The notes beneath the pieces are model-generated. The model was not told where the DNA came from. It saw only the letters and a program-made list of their open reading frames with translations, and did no database searches. Positions 51,401 through 58,219 of a stretch of DNA of 64,000 bases are shown piece by piece; the stretch's first letter is position 1, and each line of letters begins with the position of its first letter. The stretch is from Takifugu bimaculatus (Eukaryota; Chordata; Actinopteri; Tetraodontiformes; Tetraodontidae): assembly GCA_004026145.2 (NCBI GenBank), contig CP034994.1, forward strand, positions 11,229,509-11,293,508, in the 5' to 3' direction. A program made the position numbers and the translations under genes.

Positions 51401-54389
51401 CTGCACCTGTCTTCATACATCATTGCTATGCAAAAACACATATTTGCCCAGCTTCCTCCATGAGCTTGGACGCCAAGCCGGAGTGGTTTGCATTTATTGT
51501 GGCAGATATTTGGGACCCGGGGATGGAAAAATAAATGCATGAACCGTGTGGTTGTGCTGGGGCCCACTCATCCGTTACGAGAATGAATGGCCGTCATTAG
51601 CATGAGGCTCCCCGGCAGCACCCTGCAATGCAGCGACACACACAATGGCGAGTGCCACGCTTCCCCCTGCCGTTCCCCCCTAAAGAAGCCCTTTTGTTGC
51701 AGCGGCATCTGGACCTGACCTCCATGCATTTGAGCCCGATGACACCCCCCCCCCCCTCCAATTTCACCTCCTCTGCCTTAAAATCCTGACTCTACTGAGC
51801 CCCCCACCACCGCCGCTGCCGCCGCCACTGCCGCCAACAACCTTCCACTTCTCTCCTTTCGATCTGTTCAGCCCGCCCTCTCCGAGCTGAGGCGCGCAGC
51901 CATCTCTTGAAAAGGCTCTGTGTACTATTGGGCCTTACAGAAAGCCTGCAGGGTGAATCAGAAAACCAAAGAGGAAAAAGCACCAGGGCTACTGGCCATC
52001 TGTCCCCCTGGGTTGCCTGCTCTGACTGTGATGCCCCCTTCTCCCCCCCAACTAATTCCCACCCATTACCCCCACCTTCCCTGATTCCCCTAGCCTATAT
52101 ACACAGCACCCCCCCCCCCCACACACACACACACACACACTGCATGCATACATACATCACAGGCATCAGATGGCGGATGGCGACCCAAGAACGAGAGGAG
52201 AATAAGGAGCTGCCACTTGCCTGGATGCAGATCGAGGCCGGAGCCAGCAAATCAAGCCGTAATCCCTTTCTTTGTGTGAGCGGCAAACAGAGAAATTTGT
52301 CTCCGAGATCAGCAGTGGAGTGGAAAACAAGGAAGCGAGGGAGTGAAGGACAGCAGGAAGGGGAGGGAGAGAGAGAGAGAGAGAGAGAGAGATGAGGCGA
52401 TGGAGGGTGAGAGCAGCAGAGGTAGGGAGACAGTGGCAGCAGCTCCAATGTGACAGAGAGGAAGGCAGCAGCCTCCGCCGATCCACGGGGACGCCGGAGG
52501 ATTTAACGTGAAGAGGAGAGGGCGAAGGAGAAGAGAGCAGGGAGAAGGGCAGAGGGAAGGAGGGAGGGATCAGGTGGGGGGAGGGAGCACTGGTCGGTGC
52601 CTGTGGCTCCAATGCTGGGATAACGGCGAGATAACCCTCATCCCACAGCAGCAGCTGTAGACGTGAGAGGGAACCGAATCCCACGAGAGAGCGACTCCTC
52701 TGTCCATCGTGACATTAGCTGCACATGATAACAATGGCCATCTGTAGCACACGGCCACGGGGCGGGGGGGCTCCCTATGACACACACTGGGTCAGTAGTG
52801 GAGGGGAGGGAAAGGCACCTGTTCGAGTCAAGCACGGGGGGGGGGGAAGAAGGAGCAACACATGTGCAAAGGAGAGGGGGAGGAGTCGCGAGAGGGTCCG
52901 AGACAAAGGAAACAGAGGCCGAGAAGTGTGGCTCCTATTTGACTGCCTTTGTCATTCCACCTCGTCATGCCAGCCGAGTATTTGCATGTGTGTGAAAATG
53001 AGCCGGGAGACAATAAACAGGAGGCGGCGGCGATAGTAGGTCACCAGGAACGGAGAGAAGGAAGGGAGAGGAAGATGGGAATCGCTGCTGAGGCCATTTC
53101 TTTTCCCAGTCCACAGTGGCCTCATGAACTCTCATATAAAGACGCATTATCTGAAGGATCACAATAGAAACGACTGCCAGAAACACGAATGTCACACTGT
53201 AGTCTGGCAGCGCCTGTGTTTACTCCTCATAAGTGTAATTCGTCACTATGTGAAGGAGAGTTGGCGCGCCGTCGCCTCAACGCCTAACGACAGAAGACGG
53301 TTATGTCACGCCAGTTTTAAGACCTACATCAGGAGTAACAAGTATGTTGCTGTTATTGTTGTTGTTGGGGCTGTTGTTCATGCGTTCGAAGGACTAGACT
53401 TTACTTTTCTGATTGCGTAACACCAGCTGTGTTACGCCACAGCTGGACTGAATAATTAACCCCACGTCGGTGGCGGCGGCGATATTGCACGGATGCCTCC
53501 ACGGGCTTTTCTGAAGTGTTGATTTTGGCCCCTCGGAGCCAAACATGCGACAGTTTGGCAGCGGCAGCCACGTTTTTAAGGGTTAAACTCCAGCTATGAC
53601 CTCACTGCTCAACAGGTCACAATCCAAATCAGAAAAAATGGCGTATTTACAATTTATCTACTATGATAAATGTTGTAATGTTGCAGAGGTAAAAGCTCAG
53701 GTGTTTTAGATGGATTTATCACCTCCAAGAATCACCGGAAGGTTTATCAGACACATGAGAGACTTTTTTATATCGTCTCATGAAGGTTATAATATTTAAG
53801 GCAGATAATGGGTCCAGAACTAGTCTTTAAGGGTCACGACCCAGCCGGGTTTTGTGTCCCACACGTTAGAAACCACTTTCGCCAGATCCTTGTCGACCTG
53901 GCAGATCCCAAACCCCGGCTGGATCGCGGCCTTCACGGATTGGGTCTCGGCCGAGGCCTTTCCGTCACGGTCGTGCGACATCTGTAAAAGCCCCACGTGC
54001 TCATCACATAATCAGGCGGAAATCTATTTTCAATATATCAGAACATCATAATCCCGGCGGAGTTATCGTCACAGGCTCAGAGAGGAGGATTTACCGCTCA
54101 CGTGTCTGAGGGAAGCAGAGGGAAAAAAAACACAGAACAAGAGAAACGAAAGAGGGGAAACAAGCACGCCAATCTGATCTGGAAGGAGCACCGATGCGAA
54201 AGCAGTCGCGCACGTGCCTGTTTACGCACGTGCGCAACGATCGCCTCCTCGTCATCATTTGATGTTACTCACAAGGCACTGCGTGGCGATACAGGTTGGC
54301 CCGGATGGTTTTCTGCAGCTCGTGGTCAGGGGAAGACTTCTGGAACCGCAGGCTCAGGTAGCGCTTCAGGTCCTTGTTCAGCTTGTGTC
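20309..54389 (-). CDS. magi1: MAGI1 scaffold, coding exons 2 to 23 (minus strand, 5-prime exon outside window)
   Basis: Membrane-associated guanylate kinase with inverted domain order, a scaffold at tight junctions and other membrane contacts that binds receptor tails, adhesion and signalling proteins. Twenty-two exons, all GT-AG and phase-consistent, give about 1,470 residues: GUK-like domain, WW1, WW2, PDZ1, PDZ2, PDZ3, PDZ4, PDZ5 and a long basic Arg/Ser-rich tail ending KDLSI. Each of the five PDZ domains keeps a GFGF carboxylate-binding loop. WW2 has KTQYENP, with Tyr at the second Trp position as usual in MAGI proteins. The Gly/Ser linker [14 protein letters not shown] before PDZ4, and close match along the length, identify MAGI1 rather than MAGI2 or MAGI3. 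PDZ0, normally in exon 1, is missing because that exon lies beyond 64,000. Exon numbers assume that one upstream exon. The last exon has an apparent one-base frame disruption. Paralogue letter (a or b) cannot be assigned. Confidence 0.95.
22242..22260. repeat. (GA)n dinucleotide repeat in a magi1 intron
   Basis: Uninterrupted AG units within a GA-rich stretch (22,200-22,280) in the intron before the last exon. Confidence 0.85.
22671..22809 (-). CDS. magi1: magi1 exon 22: PDZ5 second part
   Basis: 139 bases encode VGDEILEINGESTKNMKHSR, AIELIKNGGRRARLVLKRGD and GSVPEY. This completes PDZ5. The exon ends on one base of an Asp codon completed by exon 23. Reading through the donor would stop after six further codons, so intron retention would truncate the protein. 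A 1.26 kb intron follows, with a GA repeat at 22,242. Confidence 0.97.
22889..23032 (-). CDS. magi1: magi1 exon 21: PDZ5 first part
   Basis: 144 bases (48 complete codons) encode EAEFYSVDLERDSKGFGF, SLRGGREYNMDLYVLRL and AEDGAAVRNGKMR. GFGF is the PDZ5 ligand loop. PDZ5 of MAGI1 is the domain reported to bind beta-catenin and several receptor tails. The following intron is only 79 bases. Confidence 0.97.
23344..23395 (-). CDS. magi1: magi1 exon 20: short linker before PDZ5
   Basis: 52 bases encode NNSKSKGAPPPPPTQTQ, a proline-rich linker. Acceptor TTTTATAG and donor GTGAGA are acceptable and phases fit both sides. The following intron is 311 bases. Confidence 0.88.
23490..23577 (-). CDS. magi1: magi1 exon 19: linker after PDZ4
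   Basis: 88 bases encode SSNASLLTNAEKIATITTT and HTPHQSSES, closely matching the human linker between PDZ4 and PDZ5. It ends two bases into an Arg codon completed by exon 20. The following intron is 94 bases. Confidence 0.95.
24240..24443 (-). CDS. magi1: magi1 exon 18: PDZ4 second part
   Basis: 204 bases encode [60 protein letters not shown] and LRIIPGD. Phase agrees with exons 17 and 19. The acceptor (GACACAAAAG) is unusually poor in pyrimidines, but the reading frame and conservation leave little doubt. The 662-base intron that follows contains a short poly-C run. Confidence 0.95.
24444..26159 (-). other. magi1 intron 17 (1.7 kb), possible decayed repeat
   Basis: No coding exon recognised. 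Around 24,590-24,640 there is a run (AACATTAAAACCACC) that resembles a motif I associate with dispersed fish repeats. The block 25,200-25,910 is more GC-rich than its surroundings and partly open in two frames. Neither could be assigned to a family. Confidence 0.4.
26160..26462 (-). CDS. magi1: magi1 exon 17: Gly/Ser linker and PDZ4 first part
   Basis: 303 bases encode [53 protein letters not shown] and then LQPYDVEIQRGENEGFGFVI of PDZ4. The glycine-rich linker separates MAGI1 from MAGI2 and MAGI3. The exon ends on one base of the codon completed by exon 18. A 1.7 kb intron follows. Confidence 0.97.
27021..27216 (-). CDS. magi1: magi1 exon 16: PDZ3 second part
   Basis: 196 bases encode [59 protein letters not shown] and a short tail KSSGYG. 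This completes PDZ3. The tail after VRRK differs from the common mammalian form, suggesting use of a different splice variant. The 558-base intron that follows holds nothing recognised. Confidence 0.96.
27551..27572. repeat. (CT)n dinucleotide repeat in a magi1 intron
   Basis: Eleven uninterrupted CT units in the intron between exons 15 and 16. Confidence 0.9.
27864..27955 (-). CDS. magi1: magi1 exon 15: PDZ3 first part
   Basis: 92 bases encode PDCQEQDIFLWRKDTGFGF and RILGGNEPGEP, the start of PDZ3 with its GFGF loop. Acceptor TTTCAG and donor GTAAGT are strong. The mammalian exon segment between exon 14 and this one (a Pro/Ser stretch) is not present in this reconstruction. The 647-base intron that follows contains a CT repeat at 27,551. 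Confidence 0.95.
30096..30351 (-). CDS. magi1: magi1 exon 14: Ser/Pro-rich linker with KPDPFKIWAQSRSMYE
   Basis: Encodes LERKDSQNSSQHSVCSHRS, a Pro/Ala-rich linker and KKPDPFKIWAQSRSMYESR, both MAGI1 signatures between PDZ2 and PDZ3. Two acceptors lie six bases apart: TTCCAG giving a start at 30,351 (adds His-Gln) and CACCAG giving a start at 30,345. Both keep the frame. The exon ends on one base of the Leu codon completed by exon 15. The 2.1 kb intron that follows holds nothing recognised. Confidence 0.93.
30352..31962 (-). other. magi1 intron 13 (1.6 kb)
   Basis: No coding exon recognised. Contains short GA-rich and G-rich stretches only. Confidence 0.6.
31963..31997 (-). CDS. magi1: magi1 exon 13: 35-base microexon after PDZ2
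   Basis: 35 bases encode GVVPAKRSPKLV (the first Gly shared with exon 12), equivalent to a short Pro/Lys/Ser segment after PDZ2 in human MAGI1. It changes phase from 1 to 0, so it is required to connect exon 12 to exon 14 in frame; direct joining of 12 to 14 would break the frame. A donor at CTG followed by GTGGTGAGT would instead drop one Val codon. Confidence 0.85.
31998..36691 (-). other. magi1 intron 12 (4.7 kb)
   Basis: No additional phase-compatible coding exon was found between exons 12 and 13. The part nearest exon 13 (about 32,080-32,850) is pyrimidine-rich on the plus strand, purine-rich in the transcript, and includes a GAG triplet run at 32,086-32,109; it is discussed as a possible internal promoter. 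The rest appears ordinary intron. Confidence 0.6.
36692..37294 (-). CDS. magi1: magi1 exon 12: PDZ1 end, linker and complete PDZ2
   Basis: A large 603-base exon. It encodes the rest of PDZ1 (GDVIVSVNDTIVLGYTHAQ onward), the conserved block RGYPLPFDPDDPNTSLVT, a variable linker, and PDZ2 from QPELITIHMEKGDKGFGFTI to VTMLVQR. In PDZ2 the loop is GFGF. The plus strand opposite is open for 294 codons, which is a shadow of this exon. Donor GTACGC is slightly weak. A 4.7 kb intron follows. Confidence 0.96.
37723..37736 (-). promoter_or_regulatory. CTCF-like motif in magi1 intron 11, minus orientation
   Basis: CTGCCCCCTGTTGA on the plus strand; the complement TCAACAGGGGGCAG matches 12 of the 14 CTCF core positions, including the central AGGGGGCAG. 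Occupancy is unknown. Confidence 0.3.
37756..37941 (-). CDS. magi1: magi1 exon 11: PDZ1 first part
   Basis: 186 bases encode GKPFFTRNPAELKGTFI, then HRGFGFTVVGGDEPDEFLQI and LVLDGPAAVDGKMET. GFGF is the ligand-carboxylate loop of PDZ1. The exon ends on one base of the Gly codon completed by exon 12. The 461-base intron that follows contains a CTCF-like motif at 37,723 outside the coding part. Confidence 0.95.
38042..38137 (-). CDS. magi1: magi1 exon 10: proline-rich linker before PDZ1
   Basis: 96 bases encode AAPLANYAPNLLETY, RDPQVPPTLPPVPAGAK, a variable proline-rich linker. Identification rests on splice sites (TCTGCAG and GTAAAC) and on exact phase agreement with both neighbours rather than on strong conservation. 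A second acceptor AG lies three bases further in, so NAGNAG variation of one residue is possible. The following intron is 100 bases. Confidence 0.8.
38883..38977 (-). CDS. magi1: magi1 exon 9: second half of WW2 and short Gln/Pro linker
   Basis: 95 bases encode HINRKTQYENPVVEARRK and ILEQQPQPQPPE. Tyr replaces the second Trp of WW2, a MAGI-family trait. The long polyglutamine tract that follows WW2 in human MAGI1 is reduced here to a short Gln/Pro run. The 745-base intron that follows contains no recognised feature. Confidence 0.93.
39084..39141 (-). CDS. magi1: magi1 exon 8: first half of WW2
   Basis: 58 bases encode ELPPGWERIEDPVYGVYYV and two bases of the next Asp codon, carrying the WW2 Trp and the Tyr-Tyr strand. 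Splice sites are CTCAG before and GTAAGT after. The following intron is 106 bases. Confidence 0.95.
40063..40101 (-). CDS. magi1: magi1 exon 7: 39-base microexon between WW1 and WW2
   Basis: Only 39 bases, encoding EEGMPTEELEADL between the two WW domains. It is flanked by good splice sites and preserves phase, so skipping it would remove 13 residues without a frameshift. The human protein has an equivalent acidic segment. The 921-base intron that follows includes an open but unconserved stretch near 39.6 kb. Confidence 0.9.
   Translation of the reverse strand, partial: KKGCPRRSWRPI
40549..40631 (-). CDS. magi1: magi1 exon 6: second half of WW1
   Basis: 83 bases complete the split Asp codon and encode HNTKTTSWLDPRLRDKASR and ALEECEDD. 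HNTKTTSW carries the second WW1 tryptophan, so WW1 can bind PPxY ligands in principle. The 447-base intron that follows holds nothing recognised. Confidence 0.95.
40980..41202 (-). CDS. magi1: magi1 exon 5: linker and first half of WW1
   Basis: 223 bases encode a poorly conserved Pro/Ser/Asn linker and then GPLPENWEMAYTESGELYFI, the first half of WW1 including its first Trp. The exon ends two bases into the following Asp codon (GA then C in exon 6). The 348-base intron to exon 6 holds nothing recognised. Confidence 0.95.
42034..42222 (-). CDS. magi1: magi1 exon 4: end of GUK-like domain and acidic linker
   Basis: 189 bases encode NYYGTPKPPKQPVIG, then STPKRTKSYNDMQ and an acidic run ADDDDDDQATEMNNTFT. 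The KRTKSYNDMQ block is characteristic of MAGI1. The linker is somewhat shorter than the mammalian one. The 831-base intron to exon 5 holds nothing recognised. Confidence 0.95.
43426..43545 (-). CDS. magi1: magi1 exon 3: GUK-like domain, second part
   Basis: 120 bases encode TTRPPRDGEIPGVDYNFLS and then VEDFLRLEESGTLLEIGTYE. The PGVDYNF motif is diagnostic of MAGUK guanylate-kinase-like folds, which bind phosphoproteins and lack the ATP-binding loop. The split Cys codon (T then GT) and split Gly codon join exons 2 and 4 correctly. The 1.2 kb intron that follows holds nothing recognised. Confidence 0.95.
47343..47368. repeat. (CA)n dinucleotide repeat
   Basis: CA units following a poly-C run in magi1 intron 2. 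Confidence 0.8.
47467..47508. repeat. Perfect 16-bp inverted repeat with 10-base C-rich loop
   Basis: Left arm AAGTAACATAGTACCC (47,467-47,482) and right arm GGGTACTATGTTACTT (47,493-47,508) are exact reverse complements around a C-rich loop. It could extrude as a cruciform or fold as an RNA hairpin. Confidence 0.9.
47653..47684 (+). repeat. G-run cluster, potential G-quadruplex
   Basis: Four G runs of six to eight or more bases separated by single T residues on the plus strand, which is the template strand for magi1. This far exceeds the usual four-runs-of-three definition of a G-quadruplex motif. Confidence 0.85.
52109..52140. repeat. Poly-C run joined to (AC)10
   Basis: Twelve C bases directly followed by ten AC units in magi1 intron 2. 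Confidence 0.92.
52367..52392. repeat. (GA)n dinucleotide repeat
   Basis: About thirteen GA units within a longer purine-rich stretch of the plus strand (52.32-52.60 kb). Confidence 0.9.
54273..54389 (-). CDS. magi1: magi1 exon 2: start of GUK-like domain
   Basis: Acceptor TTTCCAG precedes the exon and donor GTGAGTA follows. The 117 bases encode HKLNKDLKRYLSLRFQ, then KSSPDHELQKTIRANLYRHAVP, the opening of the MAGI guanylate-kinase-like region. It begins with two bases of a Gly codon split with exon 1 and ends on one base of a Cys codon. The missing exon 1 must therefore end in phase 1, as the human gene does. The intron to exon 3 is 10.7 kb. Confidence 0.95.
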
Positions 54390-55015
54390 CTGGAAAGAAC
54401 AAGCACAAGTAAATAAAGGTGGCGTCATTCGGGCCAACGGCCGCGGCGTTTCCAGCGTGGAAATGCTTTCAGGTGCGAAATCAGTAGCAACATCTTTAAC
54501 TGTTAACAAGGAGGGAAGTAAAAATGGTGACCTAGTGCAATTCTAGGAATCGATAGAAGAGAGCGCTTGATTGGCTGCAGTTCCCAGGCTCCCTCAGCAT
54601 CCGCCCCGTCAGAGGTGGCGACGCTGTTGGCCGAGTCTGAACAAAGAACCCAGGGCCAGATCACAATGGGGCCAGATGGTCAGAACTCAGTCTCACACCA
54701 GGGTCTCATTTAGGACCATTTAATGATCTCCAAATATATCAGCCATGTCTGGCAGAGCGAGCAAGTGGTTCTTGGGGGAGGTGCCATGGCCTGTCGCTGG
54801 CCTCCGAATCACAGAGGAGGAGTTCCTCCTCGCTGTGACAGCAGACCAACATGATGCCTGACTTAAAAGGCACAGCAATGCATGTACGACTCGATTGGCT
54901 GAGGAGGAAGCGGGAGGTATCTGTCAGTCATCCTGGGGCGGGGTCCTCTGGTGACATCATCACCCAGCCTTATTGATTCTGGTTCATTTTACTGTAATAT
55001 TTGGATATTTTAGGA

Positions 55016-55044
55016 ACACACACACGCGCGTGTGCATGCACACA
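55016..55044. repeat. Alternating purine-pyrimidine tract, Z-DNA type
   Basis: Twenty-nine bases of strict alternation (CA units, then CGCGCGTGTGCATGCACACA) followed by further CA repeats to 55,061. Confidence 0.8.
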
Positions 55045-56313
55045 GACACACACACACACACGGAAATTCAATGCAAGCAAAGCACACTCAGGTAATTGTT
55101 ACCTAGCAACCATCCAGTGCTGACGACCATCATTATGGTCCCAGCAGCAGCAGTCAGATTGTAAAGAGAAATACACACACACACACACTTTCAGCTGATG
55201 CATCCTCTGCATTGGTGTAAACAAACATCACCTCATCAATAGTGAATCATGACACACATCAATGTTTACAATCGCTATTGTGTCAGTTTGTGTTTACTAG
55301 AAAAGAACTGAAAGACCTGCCATTGGGAGCGACCCCCATCGGGGTACATCCAGCTAGCTGAAGACAGACCGCCCAGGTGCCATGCTCCATCAATGAGAAC
55401 ATCATTACTGTTTCAAAGATTCATGAGGATTAAACTCATGTGGATCAGAGATTACAATCACACCAGGGTTTGTGTGTGTGTACACACGTGTGTGTGCAGT
55501 CCATGTTATGTTGACTCTTTCTCTCTCAATAAATGCTAGTTTGCCACAGCATGAACAACCATCCAGATGTGATGGTTGTGCAGATTACCTTCAATTATAT
55601 TTTAATTTACAATATCAGCAGGTCTAAGGGTCAGGGGTTCATGACCACTTTATGTCACAAATCATTTTTTGGAGCCTGACTACAATTGTTCTGTAACTGA
55701 AAACAGGAATTGAGTCGATCCCCCAGTAATATGGATCATTTAAGAGTTCAAAGTGTGACAGAGACACTGAAGAGAGAATTCTGTCCCCTTAAGAGCCAGA
55801 GAGTGATGGATTTAACCTAAATAAAAGTGGATTACACACATCCTCCAGTCAGCATTACATAACCTTAAATCTAGTTATACATCCCTGTCTCATTTTGAGA
55901 TGGGGGAGGTGTGTGTGTGTGTGTTTGTGTGAGTGAGGGAGAGAGAGGGATCCAAAAAGATAGTGGTTCACACATCCTCTCTATGCATTCTGGCCAGTTA
56001 GAGCCAGATGCATGCTGACACAACCATTTTATCTGAAGTAAAAACATGGTGGCTGTTCGAAACATCAGCAGAGGATTACACAGCAGCTCCTGCCTGTAGA
56101 GCTGCAAACCAGCCAGCATCCCTCTCCTTCCTGCTAATATTGTCAAGAAAACGCAGCTTGAAAGCGCAGTCAGACGACAGCAGAAGTGTGTGTGTTTTGT
56201 TTCACCGAAATCGAACCAAAAGCCTCCGTTGCTTGGTGAAAATGTTCACACGCGTGTTTGTGTTTTTCTGCTCGAAGCTGATTGTGATCCCTAACCTGTT
56301 CTCCAGCTCAACA

Positions 56314-56327
56314 GCGCCCCCTGCACC
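56314..56327 (-). promoter_or_regulatory. CTCF-like motif, minus orientation (weaker)
   Basis: GCGCCCCCTGCACC on the plus strand; the complement GGTGCAGGGGGCGC matches the central and 3-prime core but not the first bases of the CTCF consensus. It sits 118 bases from a stronger site. Confidence 0.3.
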
Positions 56328-56431
56328 TCCACAGCCCCACCACTGAAGGTGTTCGCGACATAGTTCTGTTACCACAGCAACACTGAGCCAACCAGCAGAA
56401 CAGCGGCTACAAGCGTAAACGCTATGGGTTG

Positions 56432-56445
56432 CTGCCCCCTAGTGG
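56432..56445 (-). promoter_or_regulatory. CTCF-like motif, minus orientation (strong)
   Basis: CTGCCCCCTAGTGG on the plus strand; the complement CCACTAGGGGGCAG is the textbook CTCF core, matching every position of CCASYAGRKGGCRS. Located in magi1 intron 1. Confidence 0.55.
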
Positions 56446-58198
56446 TAAATCTACAGGCAACAAGCATTTGATGCATAATGAGATGCAATTGCGGCTTAAT
56501 CATGTGAAAATAATAAATATAGCCTTATGAAAATTATTTTTATTTATATGTTCTATAATTTAACTCCATATTTTATACTGATCCTAACATACAAACATAT
56601 TTTTAAAATTTGCTAATTGTTATTTTTTAGATACTAGAATATATAAAAATAGGTATTTTCCATGATGCTACCATCACTGTGTTTGCACATTAACTAAATC
56701 AACCAATAAAGAACACACACATGTGGCTTATAGCTACAATTACACCTGCAAACAATCTGAAAACGGAAACAAGTCTGATGATTTTCAGACCACACGTGGT
56801 CTAATTGGTTTACACGAGCCAGCACAAGAAATAAAATCTCCAAATTACACCTCCTCTGTGGGAAAAAGTGCAATAAAGTCAATACTCCGCAAATGTTAAG
56901 TGACTAATTACTGTAATCAAACTGCAATAGAACACCGGCAATGTTGATGTGGGAACATTCTTGTAAAGTCCAGTTGTCAAGCAACTATTTACACTAAAAC
57001 ACAATTTGACACAAACAACACGGGAAATTAAAATTGGTTGGACAATATCGACACTGGTGACAGACAGGGTGACAGTACAAGACAAAAATAAATAAATAGC
57101 TAGTGGAGCTCCTGGGCAAGGACCACTGGAAGGCAGCAGCCTTGTATAATTACAGCCTCCAAGAAAAGCCTCACACACCATCACATCTGCAAAGGTTCTG
57201 TTTCCACCTGTGTCATCTGGGGTTACCCCGTTCTGATTTAGAGGGCTCCGCTCTGTCTGCATCCTCTCTGTCTACAGCGGCAAATTGTGACCATTACAGC
57301 CAATTATGACCCGTTACGGGTTTATTTCCTTCAGGTCACGTTCCAAGCCAGGCCGGGACAGTGTGGCCATCTTTCAACTGAGCACAAAGAGAGAGCACTT
57401 CTTCCAGAGCACACAAATTAATGCATTTCCTCCAGAGAAATCAAAATAACAGCAAGAGAATGAACTGGAAATGTTGGTTCTGACACGGTGAATTCCATTG
57501 TTTCAGTGGCTTCCTGTGAGTCTCCACACTTCCCGTCAGTCAACAAAGGACTCTCCAGTTACAAATGAGAGTGTTTAACGCTGCATTATCCAGAAATGAA
57601 AGGAGAGCTCCATCTGGAGAGATGGACACTGGAAGAGGCAACAGACCGAGCTAATCAAATATCCCTGCTCTCAGAAGTGGCCTCTCTTGGTGTGCTGCAG
57701 GGGCAAAAAAAAGGGACCTACCCCAGGAGCCGCACCCCATGGGATGTGGAGATTCAAATAAAAATCAGAAGTGAAAGACTATAAAACGTTCTGGTTAAAA
57801 TCCACCCCTGGGTGGATGCTCAAGGACAGGAAATCACGTATTTTATTGTGGCTGATTTAAAGAGGAGCCCCTCCATGATTCCCCACCCCCACCTAAGGTG
57901 GCTATAGCTCCGCCCCTGAGAGTTATCAGTGTATCGGAGGTCACAACAGCTGGTGGAGCAGATACGGTGGCGACACACATTTCTCGGTCATCCTCGCACA
58001 CACAAGTACGGACATTGAGGCCCTTGATCGGTTACAGTCGCTCAGCAGTCGCCATAGCAGCGGTGGGGAGGGAGAACCGTAATCACGCGGGGCTCAGCTA
58101 TAAAGTCGTAAAGCCTCTGTTTTGAGACACACCCACAGCTGCTTTGATGGCGTTTGAAAGCTGTTCTCTTTGGGGAGGAAAGGCTGAATCAGAGCGCC

Positions 58199-58219
58199 AC
58201 TTTCAGACAGTCTGAAAGT
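58199..58219. repeat. Perfect 21-bp palindrome
   Basis: ACTTTCAGAC and GTCTGAAAGT flank a single central A. The centre contains opposed CAGAC and GTCTG boxes, the SMAD-binding half site. Confidence 0.9.

Larger units (their letters stand above)
43546..54272 (-). other. magi1 intron 2 (10.7 kb)
   Basis: No phase-compatible coding exon was found. It contains a perfect hairpin (47,467), a G-run cluster (47,653), CA repeats, a poly-C/CA compound repeat (52,109) and GC/GA-rich blocks at about 48.9-49.95 kb and 52.1-53.0 kb that may be CpG-island-like. The segment 44.0-46.9 kb is AT-rich with nothing recognised. Confidence 0.55.
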
